DNA from: Paenibacillus aestuarii
GTDB taxonomy: Bacteria > Bacillota > Bacilli > Paenibacillales > NBRC-103111
Assembly: GCF_027789125.1 (NCBI RefSeq)
Contig: NZ_JAQFVF010000026.1
Location: 186,001-250,000, forward strand
DNA length: 64,000 nucleotides
Direction: 5' to 3'
Shown: positions 26,670 through 35,732 of the stretch, one piece after another
Position numbering within the stretch: position 1 is the first letter of the stretch
How the letters are laid out: each line of letters begins with the position of its first letter
Position numbers and translations under genes: made by a program
Notes under the pieces: model-generated
Seen by the model: the letters and a program-made list of their open reading frames with translations, nothing else
The model's database searches: none
What the model was told of the DNA's origin: nothing

Positions 26670-26705
26670 ATTCAAAAGAAAAAGAGGCGGAGAGGATGAA
26701 AGAGG

Positions 26706-28070
26706 ATGGAATCAAATGTGACATTACGCAAATCGTTAACGATGTTTCAAGCGGCCTTTTTGGGATTGGCCTGGATGACCCCCATGATTTATTTCTCAGT
26801 ATTCGGTATTGCTTATGACGCTTCACAAGGTTCAATTACGGAGGCTTATGTTTTGGCTTTAGTGGCCATCGTTTTTACCGCCGTGAGCTACAGTATTTTG
26901 TCGGGAATATTTCCTACATCCGGTTCGGCATACACCTATGTCAAGCAAGCGATTCATCCGTATCTCGGCTTTCTGGTCGGTTGGGCGATCATGTTGGATT
27001 ATCTCTTTTCTCCGCTCATCGCTTACCTGACGTTTGGCATCTTCTTGCACGCCCAGTTTCCGGCGGTTCCATCGTTTGTATGGATTGTACTGCTCAATGT
27101 GTTGGTGGCCCTCGTCAATATTGTGGGCATCAAAGTCTCGGCGCTGGTCAGCAAATTGTTCGTACTGATTCAGATTTGTTTTATTGTATTGGTTTGCTTT
27201 CTGCTCGTCCGTACGTTGATGGGGCAACCTGCCGCAATCCTGCCTTTTGCCGATTGGAGCTCGCATTATTCGACTGCATTAGCTGGAGCTTCTATAATTT
27301 GTTTCTCTTTTCTCGGATTTGATGTCGTCACAACGATGGCGGAGGAAACGAAGGATGCGAAGAAAAACATTCCCCGTGCTGTTATGCTGATCATTATCGT
27401 CGCAGGCATCTTGTATATTTCTCTCTCTATGCTGATTCAAATGGTTTTTCCAAGCCTCAGTTTTGCTAACCTGGATGCTGCAGGATTTGAGCTGATCAAG
27501 CAAATTGGCGGTGCGGCACTTGGCCTCATGTTTATTATGGTCATGATTCTTGCCATCTTTACCCAAGGGTTGACGTCGATCACCAGCGTTTCACGCCTGT
27601 TGTTCGTATTTGGACGTGATGCCATCTTGCCGAAAAGATTTTTCGGACGCTTGTCTGCTAAGTTTTTGACGCCAGTGAACAACATAGTGCTCGTGAGTGT
27701 ATTGTCATTATTCGCGCTCTCGATCAGCTTGGATATGGCGGTGAAATTTGTCAGCTTTGGTTCACTGGTCTCCTTCGTATTCGTTAACGTTTGCGTCATT
27801 GTCGAGTGCTACTTCAAACGCAAAATGCGTTCCTTGCCGCAAACGTTTCTATATTTCATATTCCCGCTGTTAGGCGCTGTCTTTATTTGCTGGCTCCTGT
27901 CCTTGCTGGATTCACATGCGCTCCGGCTGGGCTTCGCCTGGATGGCAGCAGGGGTGATCTACCATGCGTACCGGACAAAACTGTCAAAGGGCTGGCTGAA
28001 ACAGTCGCTCCTTGATGCGAGGGAGCAAAGGCGCCAGATGGTGCTGCGCGCGATGATGGCGGACGATTAA
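26706..28070 (+). CDS. APC family permease, probable guanidine (or related cation) importer
   Basis: The 454-residue protein has about 12 membrane segments and APC-family motifs (FLGLAWMTPMIYF in TM1, FPTSGSAYTYVKQAI, FSFLGFDVVTTMAEETKDAKKNIPRA). It is the first gene after the guanidine-I riboswitch and heads the degradation operon, so an uptake role for guanidine is likely, though characterised guanidine-carboxylase operons often use ABC importers. The start codon lies close to AGAGG; GGAGAGG a bit further upstream may serve. Substrate is inferred from context only. Confidence 0.85.
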   Translation: MESNVTLRKSLTMFQAAFLGLAWMTPMIYFSVFGIAYDASQGSITEAYVLALVAIVFTAVSYSILSGIFPTSGSAYTYVKQAIHPYLGFLVGWAIMLDYLFSPLIAYLTFGIFLHAQFPAVPSFVWIVLLNVLVALVNIVGIKVSALVSKLFVLIQICFIVLVCFLLVRTLMGQPAAILPFADWSSHYSTALAGASIICFSFLGFDVVTTMAEETKDAKKNIPRAVMLIIIVAGILYISLSMLIQMVFPSLSFANLDAAGFELIKQIGGAALGLMFIMVMILAIFTQGLTSITSVSRLLFVFGRDAILPKRFFGRLSAKFLTPVNNIVLVSVLSLFALSISLDMAVKFVSFGSLVSFVFVNVCVIVECYFKRKMRSLPQTFLYFIFPLLGAVFICWLLSLLDSHALRLGFAWMAAGVIYHAYRTKLSKGWLKQSLLDAREQRRQMVLRAMMADD

Positions 28071-28106
28071 AGCTTGCATTTTACTTTGAAACCAGGAGGA
28101 AAGAAT

Positions 28107-28826
28107 ATGAATGAGCATTGGAATACGACGATACACCCCGGCGGTAAATGGTCGGGTAGAGTTGGGGCAGGGAAACTAATTCGCTATACGGCGCTAGCGA
28201 GTGGTGCAAATCTGGCTATGTTGCTTTACAACTCAAGGGATTTGACAGAGCGCTACAATATGCCCGATACACTGAAAGCGCAGCATACGGCTCATTTAAC
28301 CAAAGGGCACGTGCTGATGAGCGATAACGGGAATGTTATGGCCAGTATTGTCGAGGACAGTCTTGGCTGGCATGATCCGATCAGCGGATATACGACAAGG
28401 AAACATACGGATGTGAAATACGGTATTACGGACTACCAAACCAAGCGAAACGATTGGCTCCGCAGCGGGCAGGACAATTTCATTGTCGAGCTTGTCCGCA
28501 ATGGGCTGGGGACGCGCGATCTGATGCCTCCGGTGAATTGGTTCGCGAAGGTGCAATGTGATGAGCAGGGTCGGATGCGTTTTAACCCAAATCATGCCCA
28601 AGCAGGCGCATTTGTCACTATGCGGACGGAAATGGAAGTGCTGCTGGTGTTGTCCAATACACCTAATCCGCTCGACCCGGCAGGCCGTTATCCCTCGGTT
28701 CCAATCCTGATGGAGGTGATGCCAGCCATGCCACCAAATGCTGACGATCTATGTGTCAACTTCCGGCCTGAGAACGAAAGGTCTTTCGACAACACCCGAA
28801 GCTATCATCATCTTCTTGGCACCTAG
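28107..28826 (+). CDS. DUF1989/UAAP-type subunit 1 (carboxyguanidine deiminase candidate)
   Basis: The 239-residue protein belongs to the urea-amidolyase-associated (DUF1989) group, longer type: [64 protein letters not shown] and [32 protein letters not shown]. In guanidine-carboxylase operons two such proteins act together as a deiminase (CgdA/CgdB) on carboxyguanidine. ATG 28107 is 7 nt after GGAGG; an upstream TTG at 28074 has no site. It is followed by its partner at 28873. Confidence 0.85.
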   Translation: MNEHWNTTIHPGGKWSGRVGAGKLIRYTALASGANLAMLLYNSRDLTERYNMPDTLKAQHTAHLTKGHVLMSDNGNVMASIVEDSLGWHDPISGYTTRKHTDVKYGITDYQTKRNDWLRSGQDNFIVELVRNGLGTRDLMPPVNWFAKVQCDEQGRMRFNPNHAQAGAFVTMRTEMEVLLVLSNTPNPLDPAGRYPSVPILMEVMPAMPPNADDLCVNFRPENERSFDNTRSYHHLLGT

Positions 28827-28872
28827 TTGTTCCAGTATACGATGGAAACCAAATAATAGGAGGTTAACATAT

Positions 28873-29523
28873 ATGCAGCTTTTGCAGAAAACAGAGAGCT
28901 CCCGCCTTCCGGAGAACGCCATCTACGACAAAATGGTATTGGCCGGCGACGGCTGGATCTACGATTTGGAGCCGGGGCAAGTTTTGCGCATTGTTGATCT
29001 GATGGGCAATCAAGCCGCAGATACGCTGTTTTATGACGCCGACCACCCCGCGGACCATTACAGCGCCGTACAAACTATTGTCAATCAAGGAAATATTTAT
29101 TTGACTACTGGCTCCGTGCTATATGCGGAGTCCGGCAATCCGCTGCTCGAGATTGTAGCCGACACGTGCGGCCGTCATGACACGTTGGGCGGCGCTTGCT
29201 CCGCTCAAAGCAATACGGTGCGGTATGCCCATGACAAGGTGCATATGCACAATTGCCGGGATACGTTCATGCTGCAACTGGCCCAAAGAGGCGAAACGTT
29301 CACCAAGCGTGATTTGGCGCCTAACATCAACTTCTTCATGAATGTTCCCGTCACGGAGGCTGGCGGTTTGACCTTTGCTGACGGTCTCTCGGCGCCGGGC
29401 TGTTATGTGGAGCTGCGAGCCGTCGCCCGTACAACCGTGCTCATCAGCAACTGTCCGCAGTTGAATAACCCATGCAACGCTTACAATCCGACACCGATCC
29501 GCTTGCTGATCTGGGACTGTTAG
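28873..29523 (+). CDS. DUF1989/UAAP-type subunit 2 (carboxyguanidine deiminase candidate)
   Basis: The 216-residue DUF1989 protein has [25 protein letters not shown] and a conserved Cys/His set ([38 protein letters not shown]) typical of the shorter UAAP partner, probably a metal site. ATG 28873 follows AGGAGG with good spacing; an upstream reading frame (from 28738) overlaps the previous gene and lacks a site. Expected to form the heteromeric deiminase with the product at 28107. Confidence 0.86.
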   Translation: MQLLQKTESSRLPENAIYDKMVLAGDGWIYDLEPGQVLRIVDLMGNQAADTLFYDADHPADHYSAVQTIVNQGNIYLTTGSVLYAESGNPLLEIVADTCGRHDTLGGACSAQSNTVRYAHDKVHMHNCRDTFMLQLAQRGETFTKRDLAPNINFFMNVPVTEAGGLTFADGLSAPGCYVELRAVARTTVLISNCPQLNNPCNAYNPTPIRLLIWDC

Positions 29524-29550
29524 AAGCCATTTATGAGGAGAGGTGCTTAA

Positions 29551-32500
29551 ATGTTTACGAAAATTCTTATAGCAAATCGTGGTGCCATTGCGGTACGAAT
29601 TCAAAGAACACTGCGCCGATTGGGCATAGCTTCTGTGGCTGTATATACGAAGGCGGATCAGGACAGCCTGCACGTCGATATGGCTGATGAAGCGGTGCTA
29701 ATCGGCGAAGGTCCTGCTAAGGACAGTTACCTGAATGCTGACCTCATTTTGCAGGCAGCCATCGATACGGGGGCTCAGGCGATCCATCCGGGCTACGGCT
29801 TCCTGAGTGAGAATGCCGAATTCGCGCGGGCCTGCCGGGAACGCGGTATCGTCTTCATCGGACCGACACCGGAGCAAATGGAGATGTTCGGTTTGAAACA
29901 TTCCGCCCGGGAAATTGCGGGAAAAGCGGGCGTCCCTATGCTGCCGGGCAGCGATTTGATCACGGGGCTGGACGAGGCGGCGGCGAAAGCGTCGAGCATC
30001 GGCTATCCTGTGATCTTGAAGAGCACGGCCGGCGGTGGAGGCATCGGCATGAGGATGTGTGCAGACGAAGAGCAATTGCGTTCGGCTTATGAGGCGGTTA
30101 GCCATTTGGCTGAGGTCAATTTCAAGAATGCCGGAATCTTTATAGAAAAATACATTGCCAAAGCCCGTCACGTGGAAGTGCAAATTTTCGGAAACGGTAG
30201 GGGTGAGGTCGTTGCGTTAGGGGAACGGGATTGCTCCATTCAACGGCGCAACCAGAAGGTGATCGAGGAAAGCCCGGCGCCAAACTTCCCGGAAAATATA
30301 AGAGTATCGATGCTGGAAGCTGCCAAGCGGCTGGCTGCTAAAGTCGGTTACCGGAGTGCGGGGACGGTCGAATTTTTATATGATCCTGGCACATATGAAT
30401 TTTACTTTTTGGAGGTCAATACCCGTCTGCAAGTGGAACACGGTGTGACTGAAGAAGTGCTGGGGATTGATCTGGTGGAATGGATGGTACGGGAGGCGGC
30501 TGACGAACTGGTTCAGTTGGATTCCCTTGTGCAGAAACCGCAAGGCCACAGCATACAAGCTCGCATTTATGCTGAGGATTGCTTGCAGCAGTTTCGCCCG
30601 AGTGCTGGACAGCTGGATTGCGCCAAGTTCTCTGAGCATGCGCGTGTTGAGACTTGGGTACGGGATGGCGTGACGGTAACGACGCTGTATGATCCGATGC
30701 TGGCGAAGCTGATCGTGCATGCTGAAGACCGGGAGGCGGCGATCCTTAAACTGAGCCGTGCGCTGGAGGAAACGCGGATGTACGGCATCACGACCAATCT
30801 GCAGTATTTGCAGGCGCTGCTTGCGGAGACCGCTTTCGTGGACGGGGACGTGCATACACAGCAGCTGAGCGGATTTGCGCCGACAGAGCTGGCGCTGGAA
30901 GTGCTGGATGGAGGTGTCCAGACGACGGTGCAGGATTGGCCCGGGCGTATCGGCCACTGGGATGTAGGGGTTCCTCCGTGCGGCCCGATGGATCCGTTAT
31001 CCTTCCGCACGGGCAATAGGCTGCTCGGCAATCCGGTGGACGCGAGCGGTTTGGAGTTTACCCTACGGGGTGGGTCCTATCGTTTCCGCAGCGATCTATG
31101 GTTCTGCGTCACGGGCGCCGATATGGAAGCGGAGCTCGACGGTGTCCCGGTTCCGCTCTACAAGCCGGTTCATGCCAACCAAGGGCAGACGCTCAGTTTT
31201 GGCGAAGCTAAGGAAGGCATGCGTTCATACTTGCTAGTAGCCGGCGGATTCGACATGCCTCGGATTCTCGGCAGCAGCGCTACCTTTACGCTGGGGCAAT
31301 TTGGCGGCCATGGTGGAAGAGCGCTTCGGACTGGCGATGTGCTTCGCGTAAACCAAGGGCATGATCCGGTGCAACCCGTTGGCCTCGGCGTGGAACAATA
31401 TCCGGTGTTCTCCCGGGAATGGACGATCGGTGTGATCCCGGGGCCGCATTCGACCGAGGAATATTTGCGGAAAGAATATTTGACACAGTTGACGGAAACA
31501 AGCTGGGAAGTACATTTTAACAGTTCCCGTACGGGGGTTCGGCTAATAGGACCTGCGCCACTATGGACTCGCGAAGACGGCGGGGAAGCAGGGCTGCATC
31601 CTTCCAACATTCACGACAATGCGTATGCTGTCGGTACGCTGGATCTCACCGGCGACATGCCGATTCTTCTGGGACCTGATGGGCCTAGCCTGGGGGGATT
31701 TGTGTGCCCGGTGACGACGGCGACGGCTGAATTATGGAAGCTGGGGCAGCTTCATCCCGGCGACAAAATTCGTTTCCAGTTAATCACACTGGAACAGGCG
31801 GATGAACTGCGCCGGCAGCAGGAGCTTTACCTGGAACAGGTGGGTACTGCAAGTATGGGTTTAATCCCGCCTGTAACGCTGCCTCTGCTGGATGAGGTGG
31901 ATTCATCGGCTGCGCTTTCCCTGAAGCCGGATTATCCGCTGTTGATAAGCGAGCAAGCGGGGCGCAGGTTTCCGATAGCTATTCGCTGCAGCGGAGATGA
32001 GAATCTGCTGGTGGAGTATGGACCGATGGAGCTTGATCTCATGCTCCGCTTCCAAGTCCACGCCTTGATGCAGGCGATCCGTGAATCAGGCCGCATCCCG
32101 GTTCTCGATCTAACGCCGGGCATCCGTTCTCTGCAAGTGCATATCGACCGCAGCCGCATTTCGGTGCAAGAGACGTGTCGCATCATTCTGGAGCTGGATG
32201 AACATTTACCTCCACTGGAATCCGTCACAGTCCCTTCGCGCATTGTCCGGCTTCCTCTGTCCTGGGACGATCCGGCAACGAAGCTCGCCACAGAGCGGTA
32301 TCAACAAAACGTACGTCCTGATGCTCCCTGGTGTCCGAGCAATCTTGAATTTATAAGGCGGATTAACGGGCTGGATAGTGAGGACGAGGTCAAAAGCATC
32401 GTGTTCGATGCCAACTATCTGGTGCTGGGACTTGGCGATGTGTACCTGGGCGCTCCAGTCGCTACGCCAATCGACCCGAGACACCGGCTGGTCACGACCA

Positions 32501-33183
32501 AATACAACCCGGCCCGCACCTGGACGCCGGAAAACGCAGTAGGCATCGGCGGTGCGTACATGTGTGTTTACGGGATGGAGGGACCTGGCGGATATCAATT
32601 CGTCGGCCGCACGATTCAGATGTGGAACCGCCTGAGAACGACCCGGAGCTTTGAAAATCCATGGTTGCTGCGTTTCTTCGACCAAATTCAGTTTTATCCG
32701 GTGGAGGCCGACGAGCTGCTTGAGCTTCGGGAAAGCTTCCTGCGAGGACGTTTTGAAGCGGATATTACGGAGACGACTTTTAGTCTCGGAGAATATCTCC
32801 AGTTTCTGGATTCTATCGAAGAAAGTGCGGATGCCTTTCGGTTCAAGCAGCAGCGCGCCTTCCGTGCGGAGCGCGACCGCTGGAAAGAGCAGGGGCTTGC
32901 GGAATATGTATCTGAGCAGGATGCGGCAGAGGCTCCGGAGGAAGAGGTGCTCCAGCCTGGCACGGTGCCGATGCGCAGCACGATTCACGGAAGGATCTGG
33001 AAGGTTTTTGTAGAGCCCGGTCAGCGAGTAAAAGCGGGAGAGGAAATATTCATTGTGGAGAGTATGAAGATGGAATTTTCACAAAAAGCGACGTGTGACG
33101 GTATTGTCACCTCGATCCACGCAAAACCGGGTGATAGTGTGCATGCCGGGCAATTGATGATCGGTTTGAAAAAAGCAAATTAG
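29551..33183 (+). CDS. Biotin-dependent guanidine/urea carboxylase
   Basis: The 1210-residue multidomain enzyme has biotin carboxylase and ATP-grasp (about 1-445: GFLSENAEFARAC, STAGGGGIGMRM, ERDCSIQRRNQKVIEE), an allophanate-hydrolase-subunit-2-like domain (about 450-765: TTVQDWPGRIGHWDVGVPPCGPMD), a subunit-1-like domain (about 840-1060) and a biotinyl domain with ESMKME (Lys1173). This is the urea amidolyase carboxylase architecture. The riboswitch and DUF1989 partners point to guanidine rather than urea as main substrate, giving carboxyguanidine, then allophanate. GAGGAGAGG precedes ATG 29551. Substrate preference needs an assay. Confidence 0.92.
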   Translation: MFTKILIANRGAIAVRIQRTLRRLGIASVAVYTKADQDSLHVDMADEAVLIGEGPAKDSYLNADLILQAAIDTGAQAIHPGYGFLSENAEFARACRERGIVFIGPTPEQMEMFGLKHSAREIAGKAGVPMLPGSDLITGLDEAAAKASSIGYPVILKSTAGGGGIGMRMCADEEQLRSAYEAVSHLAEVNFKNAGIFIEKYIAKARHVEVQIFGNGRGEVVALGERDCSIQRRNQKVIEESPAPNFPENIRVSMLEAAKRLAAKVGYRSAGTVEFLYDPGTYEFYFLEVNTRLQVEHGVTEEVLGIDLVEWMVREAADELVQLDSLVQKPQGHSIQARIYAEDCLQQFRPSAGQLDCAKFSEHARVETWVRDGVTVTTLYDPMLAKLIVHAEDREAAILKLSRALEETRMYGITTNLQYLQALLAETAFVDGDVHTQQLSGFAPTELALEVLDGGVQTTVQDWPGRIGHWDVGVPPCGPMDPLSFRTGNRLLGNPVDASGLEFTLRGGSYRFRSDLWFCVTGADMEAELDGVPVPLYKPVHANQGQTLSFGEAKEGMRSYLLVAGGFDMPRILGSSATFTLGQFGGHGGRALRTGDVLRVNQGHDPVQPVGLGVEQYPVFSREWTIGVIPGPHSTEEYLRKEYLTQLTETSWEVHFNSSRTGVRLIGPAPLWTREDGGEAGLHPSNIHDNAYAVGTLDLTGDMPILLGPDGPSLGGFVCPVTTATAELWKLGQLHPGDKIRFQLITLEQADELRRQQELYLEQVGTASMGLIPPVTLPLLDEVDSSAALSLKPDYPLLISEQAGRRFPIAIRCSGDENLLVEYGPMELDLMLRFQVHALMQAIRESGRIPVLDLTPGIRSLQVHIDRSRISVQETCRIILELDEHLPPLESVTVPSRIVRLPLSWDDPATKLATERYQQNVRPDAPWCPSNLEFIRRINGLDSEDEVKSIVFDANYLVLGLGDVYLGAPVATPIDPRHRLVTTKYNPARTWTPENAVGIGGAYMCVYGMEGPGGYQFVGRTIQMWNRLRTTRSFENPWLLRFFDQIQFYPVEADELLELRESFLRGRFEADITETTFSLGEYLQFLDSIEESADAFRFKQQRAFRAERDRWKEQGLAEYVSEQDAAEAPEEEVLQPGTVPMRSTIHGRIWKVFVEPGQRVKAGEEIFIVESMKMEFSQKATCDGIVTSIHAKPGDSVHAGQLMIGLKKAN

Positions 33184-33196
33184 GGGGAGGAACGCG

Positions 33197-34999
33197 ATGA
33201 TGCCAATACCGCAAAAGCTAACTTTTACTTGGCTTCGGGAACAGTACCAGAGAGGTGCGCTTACGCCGAAGCAAGTCGTCTTGGAGATCGTGGCAAGAGC
33301 GGAGCGAGACAAAGAGATGAATATATGGATCATCCCGCCCGCCTTGGCGCATATACAGCCCTATTTGGACTTGCTGGAGTCGAAAAAGTCAGCGGATTCC
33401 CCATTGTGGGGTATCCCATTTGCCATAAAGGACAATATTGATCTGCAAGGATTGCCGACAACGGCAGGCTGCCCCGGTTTCACCTATATGCCAGCGGAGC
33501 ACGCTGTGGTCGTGCAACGTCTTATTGAAGCGGGAGCGATTCCGATCGGCAAAGCGAACCTTGATCAATTCGCCACAGGTCTCGTCGGCACAAGAAGCCC
33601 TTATGGGGATACGCACAATGCTTTGCGCCAGGAGCTGATCAGCGGTGGTTCGAGCTCAGGCTCGGCCGTTGCGGTCGCCAGAGGGCAGGCGGCGTTTGCC
33701 CTAGGTACGGATACCGCCGGATCGGGGCGCGTTCCGGCCGCACTGAACAACTTGGTTGGCTTGAAGCCGAGCATAGGGGCTTGGCCGACCAAAGGCTTGG
33801 TGCCCGCATGTGCGAGTCTGGATTGCATCACGGTATTCGCTCACAGTTTGGAGGATGCGGCCGGCGTGGATGCGGTTGTCCGGGGGTCCCATGAGGGAGA
33901 CCCGTGGTCGCGAAATACCTCGCAGCCAGTGCCGCAGGCCCCGCTAAGGTGGCTTTTGCCCAAGGAAGCACCCGAATTTTTCGGTCCCTATGAGGATGCT
34001 TATCGTGCAGCTTGGCTGCATGCCGTAGACCGCATGGAGGCAAGCGGTGTACCGGTAAGCTACGTCAATACGGACCTCTTCGCCCAAGCAGCAGCCGTAT
34101 TATATGAAGGCCCTTGGGTCGCTGAACGCTGGGCGTCTCTCGGAGACTTCGTCAACTCCCATCCGGGTACTGTACACCCGGTAACAGAACAAATATTGAA
34201 GACTGGGGCTAGTCCAGCTTATGATGCGGCTTCTGTCTTCAAGGCGATGCATCAACTGCAGGCATACCGTGCCGAAACGACGCAGATGCTGCAGGGAGCT
34301 GTACTAGTCATGCCGACAGCCGGAGGAACCTGGACGCGTGAGCAAGTCTTGAACGACCCTGTCGCCACGAATCGAGACATGGGCAAATACACGAACCATT
34401 GCAATTTGCTGCATCTTTGCGCCGTTGCGCTTCCAGCGGGTGAAGCGGGAGACGGGGTGCCATTTGGTGTGACCTTGTTCGCTGGGAATGATCGGGAGGA
34501 TTTGCTATTGGGAGCTGCTGAGCAATGGCGGGACTGCGTATGGGGTGGTGAGCGGAAGGCGGCTTCCACCGTGGTCGGTGGTTCATTGACCGCAGCCCAT
34601 TTGTGCGAGGATAGCATCCTAGTAGCGGTATGCGGCCTGCACATGCGTGGTTACGCCCTGGAGCCGCAGATGATTCGGTGTGGGGCGCAGTTTGTCAGCG
34701 AGGCAGCTACTGCAGCGAAATACCAGCTCGTGAAGCTGAATACAAGCCCGCCTAAGCCTGGCTTAATCAAAAGAACAACAGAAGGCACGTCGATCGCATT
34801 GGAGCTATGGAGAATGCCGCTATCTTCATTCGGATCTTTTGTGTCTTCGATTCCGGCTCCTCTGGGCATAGGGCAGATTGAACTTGCGGATGGTAGACAC
34901 GTCCAGGGATTTGTGTGCGAGGCCTATGCCGCTCTGGATGCTATAGATATTTCGGTCTATGGGGGATGGCGCAATATGCCATTGGAAATTCTGGGATAA
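33197..34999 (+). CDS. Allophanate hydrolase (AtzF/urea amidolyase type)
   Basis: The 600-residue protein begins with an amidase-signature domain: KDN (Lys78), GGSSSGSAVAVA (Ser152-156) and GTDTAGSGRVPA (Ser176), the Ser-cisSer-Lys set. A C-terminal allophanate-hydrolase domain follows (about 455-600: ...VFAVCGLHMRGYALEPQM style). It converts allophanate to carbon dioxide and ammonia, the last step of the guanidine route. GGGGGAGG precedes ATG 33197; spacing to the carboxylase gene is 13 nt, and a terminator follows at 35048. Confidence 0.93.
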   Translation: MMPIPQKLTFTWLREQYQRGALTPKQVVLEIVARAERDKEMNIWIIPPALAHIQPYLDLLESKKSADSPLWGIPFAIKDNIDLQGLPTTAGCPGFTYMPAEHAVVVQRLIEAGAIPIGKANLDQFATGLVGTRSPYGDTHNALRQELISGGSSSGSAVAVARGQAAFALGTDTAGSGRVPAALNNLVGLKPSIGAWPTKGLVPACASLDCITVFAHSLEDAAGVDAVVRGSHEGDPWSRNTSQPVPQAPLRWLLPKEAPEFFGPYEDAYRAAWLHAVDRMEASGVPVSYVNTDLFAQAAAVLYEGPWVAERWASLGDFVNSHPGTVHPVTEQILKTGASPAYDAASVFKAMHQLQAYRAETTQMLQGAVLVMPTAGGTWTREQVLNDPVATNRDMGKYTNHCNLLHLCAVALPAGEAGDGVPFGVTLFAGNDREDLLLGAAEQWRDCVWGGERKAASTVVGGSLTAAHLCEDSILVAVCGLHMRGYALEPQMIRCGAQFVSEAATAAKYQLVKLNTSPPKPGLIKRTTEGTSIALELWRMPLSSFGSFVSSIPAPLGIGQIELADGRHVQGFVCEAYAALDAIDISVYGGWRNMPLEILG

Positions 35000-35047
35000 T
35001 TTCAGTCGGAGCGGTGGATGGCATAACGTATAAGCAAGCGGGAGTAG

Positions 35048-35080
35048 GCAGTTGTTGAGGCAACTGCTTATTCTTTTTGT
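35048..35080 (+). terminator. Terminator after the guanidine operon
   Basis: GGCAGTTG pairs with CAACTGC over a short loop, followed by TTATTCTTTTT. Confidence 0.75.
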
Positions 35081-35090
35081 GAAAATTTAT

Positions 35091-35171
35091 GTTAGATTTA
35101 ACCTATATCCATATTGACATAGTTTTATTCTGTGTGTTAATTTTGTAATAAGTTAAATTTAACCTATATAC
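35091..35171 (+). promoter_or_regulatory. Promoter bracketed by duplicate palindromic operators
   Basis: Two near-identical 19-bp boxes, GTTARATTTAACCTATATM (35091-35109 and 35152-35170), flank a promoter TTGACA (35114-35119), 17-nt spacer, TTAATT (35137-35142). Each box contains the palindrome GTTAAATTTAAC (perfect in the second). One box lies upstream of -35 and the other just downstream of the start point, 61 bp apart. The controlling protein is not adjacent and is unknown. Confidence 0.65.
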
Positions 35172-35189
35172 GTTAAGGGAGAGATCGAT

Positions 35190-35546
35190 ATGGCAAAAGG
35201 TTCACTGATCGTCGGTTGGGGAGAAATCATCGCGGGGCGCGAGAAGTCGGCTAAAGCTACGCTCGACAATGCGATGCAGTACTGCATTCGATTGCAAAGG
35301 GAAGGAAGAATCGACCGCTTTGAAGTCGTCGTTCTTGAGCCTCATGGCAGTGATCTGAACGGCTTCGTCCTGATCACAGGGGATAAAGAGGCTGTGGCGC
35401 AGCTGCGTGTGGAGGATGAATTTGTCTCCGTTATCGTCGGCGTGCAGTTGGTCCATCGAAATGTCAGAGTCGTAGGGGCTTATACAGGGGCTGCGCTGCC
35501 GTCATTGTTCGCGATGTGGGATGAGCAGGAAGAGAGAATGTTGTAA
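35190..35546 (+). CDS. Unrecognised 118-residue protein
   Basis: No family was recognised. The protein (start AKGSLIVGWGEIIAGREKSAK, end ALPSLFAMWDEQEERML) alternates helices and strands in an order reminiscent of a ferredoxin-like or dimeric alpha/beta barrel fold: strand, long amphipathic helix, strand (FEVVVLEPHG), LNGFVLITGD, helix, strand. It has no signal or membrane segment. AAGGGAGAG precedes ATG 35190. It is monocistronic: a terminator lies before its promoter and another after it. The unusual duplicated operator upstream suggests tight control. It is not clearly part of the guanidine operon. Confidence 0.75.
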   Translation: MAKGSLIVGWGEIIAGREKSAKATLDNAMQYCIRLQREGRIDRFEVVVLEPHGSDLNGFVLITGDKEAVAQLRVEDEFVSVIVGVQLVHRNVRVVGAYTGAALPSLFAMWDEQEERML

Positions 35547-35553
35547 AGCAAGT

Positions 35554-35587
35554 CACACGCCGACTGCTGTGAGCAGCGGCGTGTTTT
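35554..35587 (+). terminator. Terminator after the 118-residue gene
   Basis: ACACGCCG.CTGCT and GCAG.GGCGTGT form a strong stem, followed by TTTT. Confidence 0.85.
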
Positions 35588-35648
35588 CAATTCACTTGCT
35601 GTACAGCGTGCACCTCCAACTATTTCAACCCTGTCGCCTTCTAGTCGC

Positions 35649-35699
35649 TTGTAATATACATCTCACTTTGATATGATGTGACTGACTGATCAGTCAGTC
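35649..35699 (+). promoter_or_regulatory. Promoter and perfect TetR-type operator of the RND efflux operon
   Basis: TTGTAA (35649-35654), 17-nt spacer and TATGAT (35672-35677) form a promoter. A perfect 20-bp palindrome with half-site GACTGACTGA occupies 35680-35699, just past the -10 and over the start point. The TetR gene within the operon (36996) is the natural candidate, giving autorepression. Palindromes of this ACTGA/TCAGT type are common for TetR proteins. Confidence 0.8.
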
Positions 35700-35732
35700 G
35701 GCTGATCTATAATGATTTCCGGGAGCGTGGAG

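Noticed and set aside
32206-32988. Minus-strand open frame opposite the carboxylase gene
   Set aside because: No recognisable domain and no ribosome site; shadow frame.
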